This document shows positions 1 to 10,516 of a stretch of DNA of 64,000 nt, one piece after another (the stretch's first letter is position 1; the number at the start of each line of letters is the position of its first letter). Position numbers and translations under genes: made by a program. Source of the stretch: Chaetoceros tenuissimus (lineage: Eukaryota; Bacillariophyta; Thalassiosirophyceae; Chaetocerotales; Chaetocerotaceae); NCBI GenBank assembly GCA_021927905.1, contig BLLK01000019.1, positions 558,001 through 622,000 on the forward strand. The letters run 5' to 3'. Under the pieces are notes generated by a model. It searched no databases. It worked only from the letters and a program-made list of their open reading frames with translations, and was not told the origin of the DNA.

Positions 1-2185
1 TTTGGTGTGGGGGGCTTGGTAGGCTGTTAATAAAATGAAAATATGAGTTTCAAATTGAAAAATGGATTTCGCACGACTAAAACAAGACTGAGACTTACCG
101 AAGCCGTGGGAGCTGATGAAGGTGCAGATGATGGGGCAGAAGTCGGATTTGGTGTCGGAGACTTTGTCGGCTATATTGAATCGTGATTAAAAAGTTAGCA
201 TCATAATTAAAAAATATTTTTTTCATTTTTTTGAGAAACTTACCGCTGTAGTTGGACTGCTCGTAGGAGCAGGAGATGGTGGATTAGTCGGTGGTGAAGT
301 TGGTGCTTGTGTAGGGGCTGCTGTAGGGGACGATACATTACCGCAAATTTCAAATTGGGTGCTTTCTTGACTACCAAATTCTCCTCCTGTCTTGACCACA
401 GTATTTCCTACTTGAAGTGAATAGGAACCGTTTCCAAAACCACAGCAAATACCATCTGAATAAGAATCATAAATGGTAAAGGTGTAGTATCCATTTGCCA
501 ACGCAATGTTTGATGCTCCACTAGCATTTCTACCAGATGCAACTTCGGCATTAGCATCGTCTCTGATATCCCAAGTAGTCTCACTTGGATAACTGTCTTG
601 TACAATAGAAACGGACGCAGTTCCAGAGTAACATGGAGCAGTAGTTGGAGCAGCTGTAGGTCCTGATTCATAATCAAATCTTACAGTTGCAAATCCTGGA
701 TTGGAAGCAAGGTCTATCTTAGTCGCAATGATCGTCAATGGATATTCAGTTCCTGCAAAGTTAGGAATGGTATATGACTCTCCTTGAACTAAGTGAGCCC
801 TCAACCAACTTTGAGAGTAACTTTCTCCATTACCATCCTCAACTTGTACGATGGTAACTTCATTATCAGCTTCATCATTTTGTGCATTTGCTCTAATTGC
901 GCGATTGAATCCAACAAAATAATCATCCCCTGCTCCAGTTTCAATTTTGACAACGACAGGTTTTCCATTTCTCACATCATAATCAGCAATACCAACAAGA
1001 TTGACAGTTTTCGTTTGCTCGACGAGAGGATTGATCAGAATTTTCGCATCGTCATACCAGCCAATTTGCCAGTTCTTGGCAGCATTATAGCACATCTTTC
1101 CAACATCGTCGGAGTACAATGGGTTACCCATCATACCAGTGTGGTCAGTATATGTCGCTCCATTGAGTCCACCTGAATGAGCAAAACCGAAATTGTGCTA
1201 TAATAGTAGAAGAATGAATATCAGTATAGAGTTCAAATCAAGATGTAGAATAATAAGAAAGAAAGTAAATGAGACTTACACCCAACTCGTGGACCTGTAC
1301 TCCAACCTGTTTGTAGTAACTTGATTGGTATAGAGACATCCATGCATTCACGTAAGCATATGCAGCCCATCCGCAGTCAACATAACACTTCTCAATGACA
1401 TACATGACGTGGTGGTAAGGCTCTGTGATCGATTCCCACCCGTTTCCAAGGTTGGTTCCTAGCTTTGCATTGACTGCAGCAGTGATGGCATTATGAATTT
1501 CGTTGTTTGATTTATCTGTAAGGGAGATAGGAATTGTAACTTCAATAACACCAGGAGCTGCTTGATTGGTGCTAGCATTTGGAATAGTACCAGGGATGAC
1601 ATTCATTTGACCATGGGAACAATCAAATAGCTGACTCTTGAGGTTAACTGGATCATTAATTGTTCCAAAGATATCATCACCGATTTGGGCAGCACTTTCT
1701 GAACGAGCCAATCCACCTGAGTCGGTAACTTTGACAACAAGAATTGGTTTATCTCCAGTCAAAGGTGCCAGTTTACGACGGTTCTTTTTTGGTCCTTTGC
1801 GAAGGTTTTTGGCAATATCCAGGCCTGGAGGAATGAAGAGAGCATTCTCGTCTGCAAAAGCTCCAACTCCAACGTTGAGTCTTGTTGCTCCTGAAGCAAT
1901 TTCTTTCTTTGCCCACTTTTGCTTGAGCACTTCCTTTTGAGAATCAGTTGCTTGGATTCTATAAATCATACCATTATCCATTCCACAGTCAATGGTATAG
2001 TCAGGTGCTGCGGTTTCACCGGGAATTTGAAGGTATTCAGCAACCAGGATGGTACATTCGGAGTTATCATCGAGTTTCTTTCTACGTCCGTTGTTTGAAC
2101 GATCGTTGTTTCTCAGAGAAGCAGCAGATCCGAGAAAGGCAGAGGAAGCTAGCAGAAGAGCTGTGAGGGCGTGTTTGGGATACAT
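1..2185 (-). CDS. Secreted gametolysin-like metalloprotease (peptidase M11), 3'-partial
   Basis: Four exons join in frame: 2185-1280, 1197-244, 170-99 and 23 to beyond the left edge; introns are 82, 73 and 75 bp with GTAAGT donors. The start gives a signal peptide (hydrophobic LTALLLASSAFLGSAAS). Exon 1 ends in HELG and exon 2 opens with HNFGFAHSGG, restoring the zinc site HExxHxxGxxHS; a Met-turn-like HTGMMG follows about 20 residues later. These are the hallmarks of M11 proteases, which cleave extracellular matrix or cell-wall glycoproteins. After the catalytic part comes a Cys-containing beta-rich module (TWDIRDDANAEVASG ... YDSYSDGICCGFGNGSYSLQV), then Pro-Thr/Pro-Ser linkers typical of stramenopile wall or secreted proteins. 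At least 651 residues are visible. Catalytic class is confident; substrate is unknown. Confidence 0.88.
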
Positions 2186-3152
2186 GGTTCTATAGCTTGA
2201 ATAGGAATCAAACTTAGCTTTGTATTGAGCTTTTTATGTCACCAAGTGTTGTTTTGATGAAACAAAGCAATGTGTTTCAACTACTTTTCGGCAAGTGCAA
2301 TGTCTCGTAGACCTTTTGGATGCTGGCATATGTCTCGTATCGGTTGTGATGACCGTGATACTCCGTCTTAGAGCGACTATATGTATTGAAAATAGTGTAG
2401 TCAATAAAAAGAACAAGCATATTTTGAGCTGAATTGTTCTCTAATCGTGGATGAAAAAGATCATCCGATTATCCGCTCTTTTTCAGCCAATGAAAACGAT
2501 GACTTCCTGTCACTGGCGGCAGTTTCTCCATTCAATGAATAATAATAAGCAATGACCTCCATGACTCCATTCACTGGACTGCAATCTACTCGACTCTCTA
2601 TATACTTTATAAAAGTGGATGCAAGCAAGGCAAACGATCGCAGAATCTTATAAGAGAAAATGTCAATGAGAGAAAAGATGAAAAGCAAGCGTGAGGGACC
2701 TCCTATAGTATGGTTGCAAATTGGATGTTATAGATTACTTGTACGAGCCCAGTCAATGACTGATGACTAAAATTTGCTGAGTGAAAATTTAAAACATCCA
2801 CAAGAAAAACTGCAATGAAATGTTCATACTTATCCCCTTTTCAAGTGGAGGAAATTCATGTAGTGCATTTATGCATTTATCCGTAGAATTTTAGCAAACT
2901 CTCGAATAAGTAAATTCTTTCTCTTTAATTCCTATGGACAATACAATACTTTTGTATCAAGGCATTTAGTTTCCAAAATCAAATGCTCTGCTCTCAGTTC
3001 TACACGCAGCAATTTATATAATACATTCTTTCACTTCCATGATTTTGAAAGCGCTTCTCCTTCATAAATCACTTTTTTCGCCACTTTATTTTCTTTTTTC
3101 CGCGATCCACCATCGTCAAATTATTTCACTCTCGTCAAATTATTTCAAAACT
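2186..3152. other. Intergenic region
   Basis: About 970 bp of AT-rich sequence between the start of the M11 gene and the stop of the DUF3605-like gene. It should hold the M11 promoter. Two minus-strand open frames of 60 and 75 codons show no recognisable domain or splice context. I see no repeat or RNA gene. Confidence 0.6.
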
Positions 3153-3851
3153 CTATTGAGAGTCACGCAAACACAACAAATGTGCATGATCAATATCTGG
3201 AATACTTTGTAAATGAGGTGGATTTACCCACGTCAATACATCTTTCAAAGCACCATGACCATCTTTCTCCATACGCTGTTCTAAATCTCCAATGGCAGCA
3301 TCCACTTCTTTTTGCGTCACTTGACCACCCAATTTCCATAAACACCAATGTTCAATACCCTCACATACAAAATAAGGATATTCATTAAACAATAATCTCT
3401 TTTCAACCCTTTGTTCCGCCTTACATTCCTCCAAAGAGGGACAAGATACAAATTTTCGTTCCCCATTCACATCAATTTCCATTTTGTCCATACCAAATTT
3501 GCTATATAATATATAATCATTCATGGATCGCCATGATTGTGTAATTTCTCGAGCGTGTAATACATATTGTTCTTGTACTTGCATCGATCGAGAATGCATT
3601 GTAGGATCGCCGTTGTGGACTATATCTTGTAATTGATCCCATGTAAAGCATTTAGAAGCGATAGTTCGATCTGGTCCTAATGATGCGGCAATTTCTTCAG
3701 GAGTGAGTTTGAGATGAAGGCGAGTTGTACTTGAATATTTATAGGTGGATGGAAACTTTAGGATATGAGGTTGCTGAAAGGCAAATGCATTCTTGGATAG
3801 GAATGAATGGCAGATAGCTATTGTCATGGGCCGTGCTCGTGCTACTCTCAT
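3153..3851 (-). CDS. DUF3605-like protein, possibly plastid-targeted
   Basis: Single exon, 232 residues. The C-terminal half contains NEYPYFVCEGIEHWCLWKL, then TWVNPPHLQSIPDIDHAHLL, which fits the DUF3605 family (known from fungal proteins annotated as N-acetylglucosamine-induced; biochemical function unsettled). The N-terminus (MTIAICHSFLSKNAFAFQQP) is a short hydrophobic stretch followed by an A-F step with Q-rich sequence, resembling the ASAFAP-type bipartite plastid presequence of diatoms. An in-frame Met at residue 9 could be the real start. Family assignment is from memory of the motif; plastid targeting is inference. Confidence 0.6.
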   Translation of the reverse strand: MRVARARPMTIAICHSFLSKNAFAFQQPHILKFPSTYKYSSTTRLHLKLTPEEIAASLGPDRTIASKCFTWDQLQDIVHNGDPTMHSRSMQVQEQYVLHAREITQSWRSMNDYILYSKFGMDKMEIDVNGERKFVSCPSLEECKAEQRVEKRLLFNEYPYFVCEGIEHWCLWKLGGQVTQKEVDAAIGDLEQRMEKDGHGALKDVLTWVNPPHLQSIPDIDHAHLLCLRDSQ

Positions 3852-4477
3852 CTTTGTGGAAAAGAATTTGTTCTTGGTTCTTTCGCTAATGTGGCAATCT
3901 ATTTCAATTTGAACAAATTGTATTCTAGTTTTCTCCTTTTAATATCTACTATATACCATCCTTCAGAAAATGATTTGCCATAGATATTTTAAGTTTGTTG
4001 TGTATTTGTGGTTTGTGGTTATCGAGAGAAAAGAGGAACAACGTCCTTCTTTTTTTGATGGTCATGAGGCGATGACTAAATTAGCTTTTCCAAGAGTCGA
4101 TATGACAAAAGTTCTCATTTTTCTTTGGATTAACAAAACAAAATCAGAATGCAACTTTCGCATGCCTTGCTTCCTATTCAAAGTAAAAGTAACTGCGTAT
4201 TGTAAAGAAAACCTTTGATTTCTTTCCAATTACGTAGAGCATCAGAAATCAAGAAGAATTTCTGGAGAATTAGAAACTGTTTATAAAAATCTTAAAAATG
4301 TTCTTGAAATGATTCCATTTCAATAAAACTTTATTCCCTCATATACACTGGAAATAGCTTAGTATCAAATAAAAAAAGGTAGATACGAACTCCGAATATT
4401 TCATGTAGGGTCTAAGCAAGAGATGGGATCCAACTAATGAGGGAATCAAAAATACATGACACAATATTCACTCGGAA
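3852..4477. other. Intergenic region
   Basis: AT-rich spacer between the DUF3605-like start and the stop codon of the split patatin-like gene. An 82-codon plus-strand frame at 3970-4218 has no recognisable feature. Nothing else is seen. Confidence 0.6.
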
Positions 4478-4811
4478 TCAAATATAAATTCTATTTGTAT
4501 TGAAAAATTGACCAGAATCATCGTCAGATTCTTCTGTCACAGCCATACTCAGGTCACTATCGAGTCTTGATGCACGTAATGCCATCTTCCCGTTCAGATG
4601 TCCCTGAATTTTGGATGAATCATAATAGTCGCTACCATTTCCATTGCTCACAGTTGCACGACGACTAGGTCCTTGAAAAAGTTTACTCAAAGTCATTCCT
4701 AGAAGTAGCTGTTCAAGAGGAGAGTCACGAATAAATCTTTTGGTCTTTGTAGTCAGCTCTGCATATTTATCCAAGTCAGAATCATATGTGCCATGCCCTT
4801 CCAGCGCTTCT
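4478..4811 (-). pseudogene. Patatin-like gene, 3' fragment cut off by the copia element
   Basis: This is the missing 3' end of the gene at 10820-12353. Read on the minus strand from 4804, codons for LEGHGTYDSDLDKYAELTTK continue exactly in the frame that stops at the other side of the element (…HRIVPEEA). The fragment encodes 108 residues ending at the TGA at 4480-4478. With it the uninterrupted gene would have encoded 551 residues. The tail is Ser/Asp-rich with no recognised domain. The bases CGCTTCT at 4805-4811 are the left copy of the target-site duplication. Confidence 0.88.
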
Positions 4812-5100
4812 CGTTGAAATACCTCTCCTTTGGTAGCTACTTGCCCTTAAGCTATGTAGTATATAATACTCTGTAGCTAGATGAAGTATTTGGTCTTCTA
4901 TAGTTTTAGTTTACTCGATACAGAAACGGATGGTTTCTATTTAATGAGATGATGCTGACGTTACGTGCTGCTTCATCTCCTCCACACATTCTTCATTCTG
5001 AGCCTTTACTGCCTCCGCGTACGTTTTCTTTTGGCGTTCTACAATTTTAGCATGATTGCTACTACCGTCATTGGTTGCCTTCCTTTTATTATTTCCAACG
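4812..5100 (-). repeat. 3' LTR of the copia element
   Basis: 289 bp, matching 10531-10819 except T at 4889 versus C at 10608. Terminal inverted bases are CGTTG/CAACG. The last 53 codons and the stop of the Gag-Pol ORF (5100-4941) lie inside this LTR. Confidence 0.95.
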
Positions 5101-8100
5101 CGCTCCTTCGGGTGAGTGTACCCTGTATATGATACGCTTATATGGTCCCATCCCATTATTGCTCTTCTAAAGTTCGTAAAGCCCTTACCCATCAGTGGCT
5201 TCGTGTTGTAATCGGCAATCATTTCGTCAGTCGGACAATATACAACTTCAATATTTCCATTCTTGATTCTATCCGTTGACCAGAATTGTTTAATTGCTAC
5301 ATGCTTCATATTCGACGTACACGAATCCCGACCATTCTTCAAGATCTTAATTTCTGACTCATTATCCTTTGCCAACACATTACTCTCAAGTTTGTATCCT
5401 TGTTCTTCCATGAACATTTCGAAATAAATGTTCTTCGGCAATCCCTCACTTGTTCCCACTAATTCGCAATCAGTCGAACTACGTGTATTCATCTTTTGTT
5501 TGGATGCTTTCTGATCTAGTACACCTGTACCCATCGTGATTATTTGCCCTGTATGTCCTCTCATATCATTGTGGACAGCATGAGCCGAATCTGTCATGGT
5601 TAGCATGTGCAACAAGTCATCAGCCCCTACGGTCCTGAGATCGTCTTGAGTAGTCTTTATCCAGCTCATCATTCGCATAAACTTGTGCCAATCTTCCCTA
5701 TTCGGTTCATGCACCCTAGTCATCAAGAAAGTGTTAGTGAACTCCAAGTCTACTCTACTCCTTTTCATAGCCCACGCTACTTTCATTATGTATTTCAAAA
5801 ATATGTCGGCTTTCTCTCTATTCAGCTTTGGTGATTTCTTGTTCACTTTGAATAACCACTTCGCATGTGGTGTCGTGTACTTTCTATTTAGTACCATACC
5901 TAATTCCTCCTCAAGATCCTTGATCATTTGCTTGATATACGGCACCGTACCGACGTCTACTTTTCCATCTCCTCTAAAGTAAAAATCTATGCCCAGGAAT
6001 TCAAGCTTCTTCCCTCGTTGTATTGTCAGTCCTGGGAATCGTTTGTTGATCTTGTCGATGAGGTCGGTGACTGCCTTAGTTTGTCCACCAACAATGTTAT
6101 CATCCACATACCACCCAATTGTGAGTTGTTTCCCGTCTACAGTTTTATTCGCTACACACTTGTCTATCTTGTTTATTTTGAACCCTTCTTGCATCAGCAC
6201 ATCAGCAAACATGTTATACCACAATAATGCCGACTCAATCATACCATAGAGAGCCTTCAAGATCCTACAGTATAACACCTTCTTCCCTTTCTCGTATCTT
6301 ACGCTTTCAGCAAAATCTGGATTAACTTCCACCATGATATCTACAAATTGTCCTTCGAATTTCAACAGTGCAAACTTGTCATCCGGTAAGTCGGCATGTA
6401 AGTAAGCACCTGGAACATCGAATACCGCCACATCTCTTTTCTCGAACGCAAAAATGGTTACTAATGCTATCAGTGATTCGACTGACATGGTTGATGATGA
6501 TGCTTCTTCTCTGGGAACAAACTTCCTTTGTCCACTTCCATCACTGCAACACCTACCCTTGATTTTTCCATCTCTTTTCTCTTTAATTAAATTTATCGCT
6601 CTCAATGCCTTTGCCTTCTGTTCCGCAGTCAAAGAGTCGTAGTCAATTACTCCCAGTACACACATGTTGTTCAGCTGCTTGTATTCCTTTATCAAAGCCG
6701 CGACTGCTCGCTCCTGAAATATCTTAATTCCTTCAGTTGCTGTCATCTGGTTGAACATGTAGTCTACTGCCCTTGAATACAATTGTCTTGTAGTAGTATG
6801 GTTGAGGTTCTCAGCTAAGTTTGAGAAGTTGAACTCCTCTGTCTGCATGTAGCTTTTTCCATCAGTACTGCCTATGTTGTTCAAAGGATCTTGCGGTGGT
6901 CTCCTAGCCCTTTGGGATCTCTGCGGTCTTTCTTTTGCACCATTACTATCTGTAGTTTCATTGCTATCTTCTCCTTCGTATTCTGATCCGGTATCCTCGT
7001 CATTTGACTCTACGCTATTATCTTCTACATCCGCATCGTCTTCGCTCCTTGGTTCAACTTCCTCGCTCCTTGGTTCAACATCCTCGCTCCTTGGTTCAAC
7101 ATCCTCGCTCCTTGATCCTTCATGCTCATCACTAGTATCTTCGCTCCTTTCTTCTTCCTCCGAAACATCTACTTCTGAATCTTCAGATAGTGATTCATCA
7201 TCATCTACGTCCGAAGCATGGTAGGAGCTGTCATCAGGTCCGTCTGGTTCTTCTTCACTGCTAGTGGATGATACTGTGACATCATCATACACGTAAACAC
7301 TACCATCATCTGAATCTTCCTCATCTATGTCAGTATCATCAATAGTCATGTTGTGTCCAGGTGACAAGCCAAGTTTAGGGATTCCATCCTCATCTAAGAA
7401 ATCCGCTTTCTCTTTCGCAGCTAGCTCGTGTACTCTGTCAATTACCTCATCAGTGATTGCTAATTCATCCCATTGATGGCCATGTATTCTCTTTCCGGTG
7501 TTCAAAGACATAAAGTAGTACCCTCCTTGGGAATTGGAAGGTCGTAGTGCTATTCCGCGTATGGATCTTGGTTGTCTATTATTCTTCGACTCTCTGTACA
7601 CCAAACAATATGCTCCGAAAGTAACTTCGAGGTTACCAGCATCATGTGGGCCTCGACCTTCTATTACAGCTCCAGGGCTTATGTCTTTTGCAATGCTTCC
7701 TTCTCTTAGATGTTGATTGATCCAGTAGAATACATCGATGATGTTTTCGTCTACCATGATCTTTGGAACTTGTTTATATGGTAGCTTGTCCCAGTAACAT
7801 CTCTGTCTGTCTTTTACAAATCTGATTTCTCTCTCAGCAAAAGGATTATGTTCGTTTGCAGCACAAGTTTCAACTGTTGCATTCACCTTCCCTTTAATTC
7901 TCTCAAACTCATTATCTCCATTCACTAGTTCGACGGTAAAGCCTCTATTGTTGTGTAATGCTATTGCGTCGTTTAATGCCTTCACTATTTCATCTGTTGG
8001 TCTGTAGTATGTTATTCTTCCTGTTGCACTTATTTTTCGTTTGTTAAATGTGACTCCAATGATGAAGAGGATATTTCTGCCCCTTATGATGAGGTATGGG

Positions 8101-10139
8101 GCATAGTCACTATAGAAAAAGTCTATGTCCAATATCTCTGTAGGATGGTGGCGTACTAATTCTGATGGTAAAGCAGTTCTGAGTATCTTGTTCTTTTTGT
8201 TCGCTCGCTTTCTTACTGTTTTGCCTACGATGAGTTGCTCGGCCGATCCCCCATAAATTGCTCTTGCTCTAGTAACGTCCTCTGCTGTTACGGGGGCATT
8301 AATAATACTGTTGCCTTGTCCACTTAAAATGCGCTTAAATTCTGCATCAGAAGGCCAACCCATCCTTCCTTGAAGTATTCTCGCCTTCTCCGCTCCTTCC
8401 ACTTCAGCGTTGGAGAAGAATCTCTTGTTAGCTTTAACAGTTGAAAAGAAGAGGTGATGGAAGGAAGTAGATGTGTGAATCCTGTTTAGGTTACTACTAC
8501 TGTTGACATCGAAACCGTAGAGACCATTGCTTAATTGTTTGAATTCCAAGATGTAATCGTCGGAGATAAAAACAAAAAAGCTGCTGGAATGTTGGGAGTC
8601 TTTGAAAACTCTGTAATACCGCTCCAGATCAGCCATACTAAGGATATTAGCCAGAGACTTGCTATTGAAGTAAGCAGTCAAAGCTGGTAACAACTTAATA
8701 TGACCTCTCTTGTCATAGTCCATGAATCCTCCATTCGTATGTCCTCGGATTGGCAAACACACACCTACTCCTACCATCAACCCCCTGTTAAAGAAAGAAG
8801 AGAAAGTTGAGCCGGTATCGACAATGATAAGCGACTCAGGGAGTCGTGGTTGCGACTGGACAAAAATGTAGCCAAATTGTGAGAGAATGATATAATTACC
8901 TGTGGTGCCATTCTCATTCGGACAATCATTTGCATAATGTCCAGGTGTGTTGCACCTGTAGCAGGTAATGTCAGGGCGTAGCGGTCCTGTTCTACCTGCT
9001 ACCGCCTGACATGTCGTTGCACCTCCGCTCTGTGCAAATTGCATACCGTTGCGTCCTGCTCCTCTGTTCCTCTGCTGATTATTACTTCTATCGCCATTGT
9101 TGTTGTTTCCACTCTTCCAATTTGTCATCATGTGGATTGCTGCAGCCATTGTCGTAGGATAATTGTCCTGTCCTTGCAATAGACTATTGTGTAGATGATC
9201 CCAAAGTCCTCCAAATCTTTTCACATCTGCATTCATGAGGAATGCCATCGCCGCATACTTCTGTCTTACATCTTCATCAGTGATGGTTGGGTCCTTAGCT
9301 TTCTCTTTCTTCAATAGGTCTTCATGGTCGACAATATCAACACCTGCTTGAGCCACCAATTCCTGTGCATTCTCAAAATCCGCTTGGTAATCCTCCAGAG
9401 GCTTACCCATCTGCTTGGTCTTATAGAAATCTCTGGTTGCTGTGAAAGCTGTGTGAATAGGGTTCGAGGATGTTGTCACGCCATGCACAACTCTTTTGAT
9501 GCTCTTCAATAGCCAAATAGCGTTGTAGTTGTTTTGCTGTATCTCAAAATCATGCTCTGCTCTCAAGTTCTCGACGAGGGCTTTGGTACACTGGCCTAGG
9601 ATTATGCCCCATAACTTAGCCATGTTCTCTTGCAACAGGCTCTTCTTCTTAGAAAATTGGTTCATCTCCTGTGCGTATAGAGCATTCGCAGGCGCCATTG
9701 CCATGCTGTTCTGCTGTACTCTAAGGGTCCTCTCGGCTTCGGTCTCGTTCTCTCCTGGTTCAGTTTGCACAATCTGCAAGTAAGCTACAATCTTACTAAT
9801 GTCTGGCAGCTCATTCCTGAGGAGAACCAGCGGGTCCTCTAGCTCTGACACCGCTCTAGATAGCACGCTTGGGCTCTTGAAGTTTACCAGAATATACGCA
9901 GCAAATTTCTTGATGAAGTTTGCCGTGTTTTGGTTGCTGCTCTCTGCCTTTGTTCCCATGACCGGTAACTCTTGGATCTGTCCTTTGAAGTTCCTGAATG
10001 CATTGCCTCCGCCAAATCTGTTGTTGTTTCTCTGTCTACCATCGATACCTGGGCCATTCACGTTCCCAGACTGGTCTTGTTGCTGCTGATTCTCTGCAGC
10101 CGGTTGCTGCTGCTGCTGCTGATTTCCACTTTCACTCAT
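4941..10139 (-). CDS. Copia-type Gag-Pol polyprotein
   Basis: 1,732 residues in one frame. Order: Gag with a CCHC knuckle (CYRCNTPGHYANDCP, near residue 395); aspartic protease active site VDTGS (about 440); integrase core with D in DIDFF (~672), D in NGDNEF (~738) and E in PFAEREIRF (~768), preceded by a degenerate zinc region and a GKTVRKR step; a strongly acidic linker (about 930-1085) with a 7-residue RSEDVEP repeat; reverse transcriptase with the copia YVDD box (~1343); RNase H (TDSAHAV ~1513, DCELVGTSE ~1560) and the typical tail DYNTKPL. Integrase before reverse transcriptase defines the copia order. The start lies 7 nt after the stop of the upstream ORF. All catalytic residues I can check are present. 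Confidence 0.94.
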   Translation of the reverse strand: MSESGNQQQQQQPAAENQQQQDQSGNVNGPGIDGRQRNNNRFGGGNAFRNFKGQIQELPVMGTKAESSNQNTANFIKKFAAYILVNFKSPSVLSRAVSELEDPLVLLRNELPDISKIVAYLQIVQTEPGENETEAERTLRVQQNSMAMAPANALYAQEMNQFSKKKSLLQENMAKLWGIILGQCTKALVENLRAEHDFEIQQNNYNAIWLLKSIKRVVHGVTTSSNPIHTAFTATRDFYKTKQMGKPLEDYQADFENAQELVAQAGVDIVDHEDLLKKEKAKDPTITDEDVRQKYAAMAFLMNADVKRFGGLWDHLHNSLLQGQDNYPTTMAAAIHMMTNWKSGNNNNGDRSNNQQRNRGAGRNGMQFAQSGGATTCQAVAGRTGPLRPDITCYRCNTPGHYANDCPNENGTTGNYIILSQFGYIFVQSQPRLPESLIIVDTGSTFSSFFNRGLMVGVGVCLPIRGHTNGGFMDYDKRGHIKLLPALTAYFNSKSLANILSMADLERYYRVFKDSQHSSSFFVFISDDYILEFKQLSNGLYGFDVNSSSNLNRIHTSTSFHHLFFSTVKANKRFFSNAEVEGAEKARILQGRMGWPSDAEFKRILSGQGNSIINAPVTAEDVTRARAIYGGSAEQLIVGKTVRKRANKKNKILRTALPSELVRHHPTEILDIDFFYSDYAPYLIIRGRNILFIIGVTFNKRKISATGRITYYRPTDEIVKALNDAIALHNNRGFTVELVNGDNEFERIKGKVNATVETCAANEHNPFAEREIRFVKDRQRCYWDKLPYKQVPKIMVDENIIDVFYWINQHLREGSIAKDISPGAVIEGRGPHDAGNLEVTFGAYCLVYRESKNNRQPRSIRGIALRPSNSQGGYYFMSLNTGKRIHGHQWDELAITDEVIDRVHELAAKEKADFLDEDGIPKLGLSPGHNMTIDDTDIDEEDSDDGSVYVYDDVTVSSTSSEEEPDGPDDSSYHASDVDDDESLSEDSEVDVSEEEERSEDTSDEHEGSRSEDVEPRSEDVEPRSEEVEPRSEDDADVEDNSVESNDEDTGSEYEGEDSNETTDSNGAKERPQRSQRARRPPQDPLNNIGSTDGKSYMQTEEFNFSNLAENLNHTTTRQLYSRAVDYMFNQMTATEGIKIFQERAVAALIKEYKQLNNMCVLGVIDYDSLTAEQKAKALRAINLIKEKRDGKIKGRCCSDGSGQRKFVPREEASSSTMSVESLIALVTIFAFEKRDVAVFDVPGAYLHADLPDDKFALLKFEGQFVDIMVEVNPDFAESVRYEKGKKVLYCRILKALYGMIESALLWYNMFADVLMQEGFKINKIDKCVANKTVDGKQLTIGWYVDDNIVGGQTKAVTDLIDKINKRFPGLTIQRGKKLEFLGIDFYFRGDGKVDVGTVPYIKQMIKDLEEELGMVLNRKYTTPHAKWLFKVNKKSPKLNREKADIFLKYIMKVAWAMKRSRVDLEFTNTFLMTRVHEPNREDWHKFMRMMSWIKTTQDDLRTVGADDLLHMLTMTDSAHAVHNDMRGHTGQIITMGTGVLDQKASKQKMNTRSSTDCELVGTSEGLPKNIYFEMFMEEQGYKLESNVLAKDNESEIKILKNGRDSCTSNMKHVAIKQFWSTDRIKNGNIEVVYCPTDEMIADYNTKPLMGKGFTNFRRAIMGWDHISVSYTGYTHPKERVGNNKRKATNDGSSNHAKIVERQKKTYAEAVKAQNEECVEEMKQHVTSASSH
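7049..7118 (-). repeat. 21-bp tandem repeat in the Gag-Pol acidic linker
   Basis: About three and a half copies of a 21-bp unit encode RSEDVEP-type heptads inside the acidic linker between integrase and reverse transcriptase. The frame is kept because the unit is a multiple of three. Confidence 0.85.
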
Positions 10140-10146
10140 CTTGCTT

Positions 10147-10461
10147 TTACACTAGCTTTAAATTCTCTGGTAGCCTGGTTGTCGTCCTTCCACTTGACTC
10201 CAGTTTTATAGACACGAACACTTTCCCGATATGTGTCACTATAGCGAAGTCTCCGTGCTTCCCGTACTTGGCTTTGGTTTGCACTCTCACACGTGCTCCA
10301 ACCACTAGTTTCTTCTCCGAGTTGCTAGGGAGCTTCTCCTTATTTTCACTCTCTTTCTCTAACTTTAAGTCACTTAACTGCTTCGAAAGCGATTCCACGG
10401 TGGCTTTCAGTAGTCTAATCTCTTCTAAAAGGTCGTCGTTGCTCACCTGACTGATGGTCAT
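10147..10461 (-). CDS. First ORF of the copia element: coiled coil plus KOW-like segment
   Basis: 104 residues, lying between the 5' LTR and Gag-Pol. Residues 8-40 form a heptad-rich helix (LLEEIRLLKATVESLSKQL); residues 50-95 (VVGARVRVQTKAKYGKHGD, then AIVTHIGKVFVSIKL) look like a small KOW/SH3-type beta-barrel with Gly-Asp/Gly-Lys turns. The stop TAA (10149-10147) is 7 nt before the Gag-Pol ATG, and the two ORFs are in different frames, so Gag-Pol may be translated by termination-reinitiation. I do not know this ORF from textbook copia elements; its role is unknown (an RNA-binding or oligomerisation part of Gag would be a guess). Confidence 0.72.
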   Translation of the reverse strand: MTISQVSNDDLLEEIRLLKATVESLSKQLSDLKLEKESENKEKLPSNSEKKLVVGARVRVQTKAKYGKHGDFAIVTHIGKVFVSIKLESSGRTTTRLPENLKLV

Positions 10462-10516
10462 AAACCGCTGCAGTTCTTAGGTTGTGCAGAATTTCGGCGA
10501 TTTTTGGGTTATCCTT

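Noticed and set aside
3970-4218. 82-codon plus-strand open frame
   Set aside because: No domain, no signal, no conserved context, and AT-rich like the surrounding spacer.
9998-10450. 150-codon plus-strand open frame over the start of the copia ORFs
   Set aside because: It lies antisense to two well-supported ORFs of the element and has no domain; a shadow frame.
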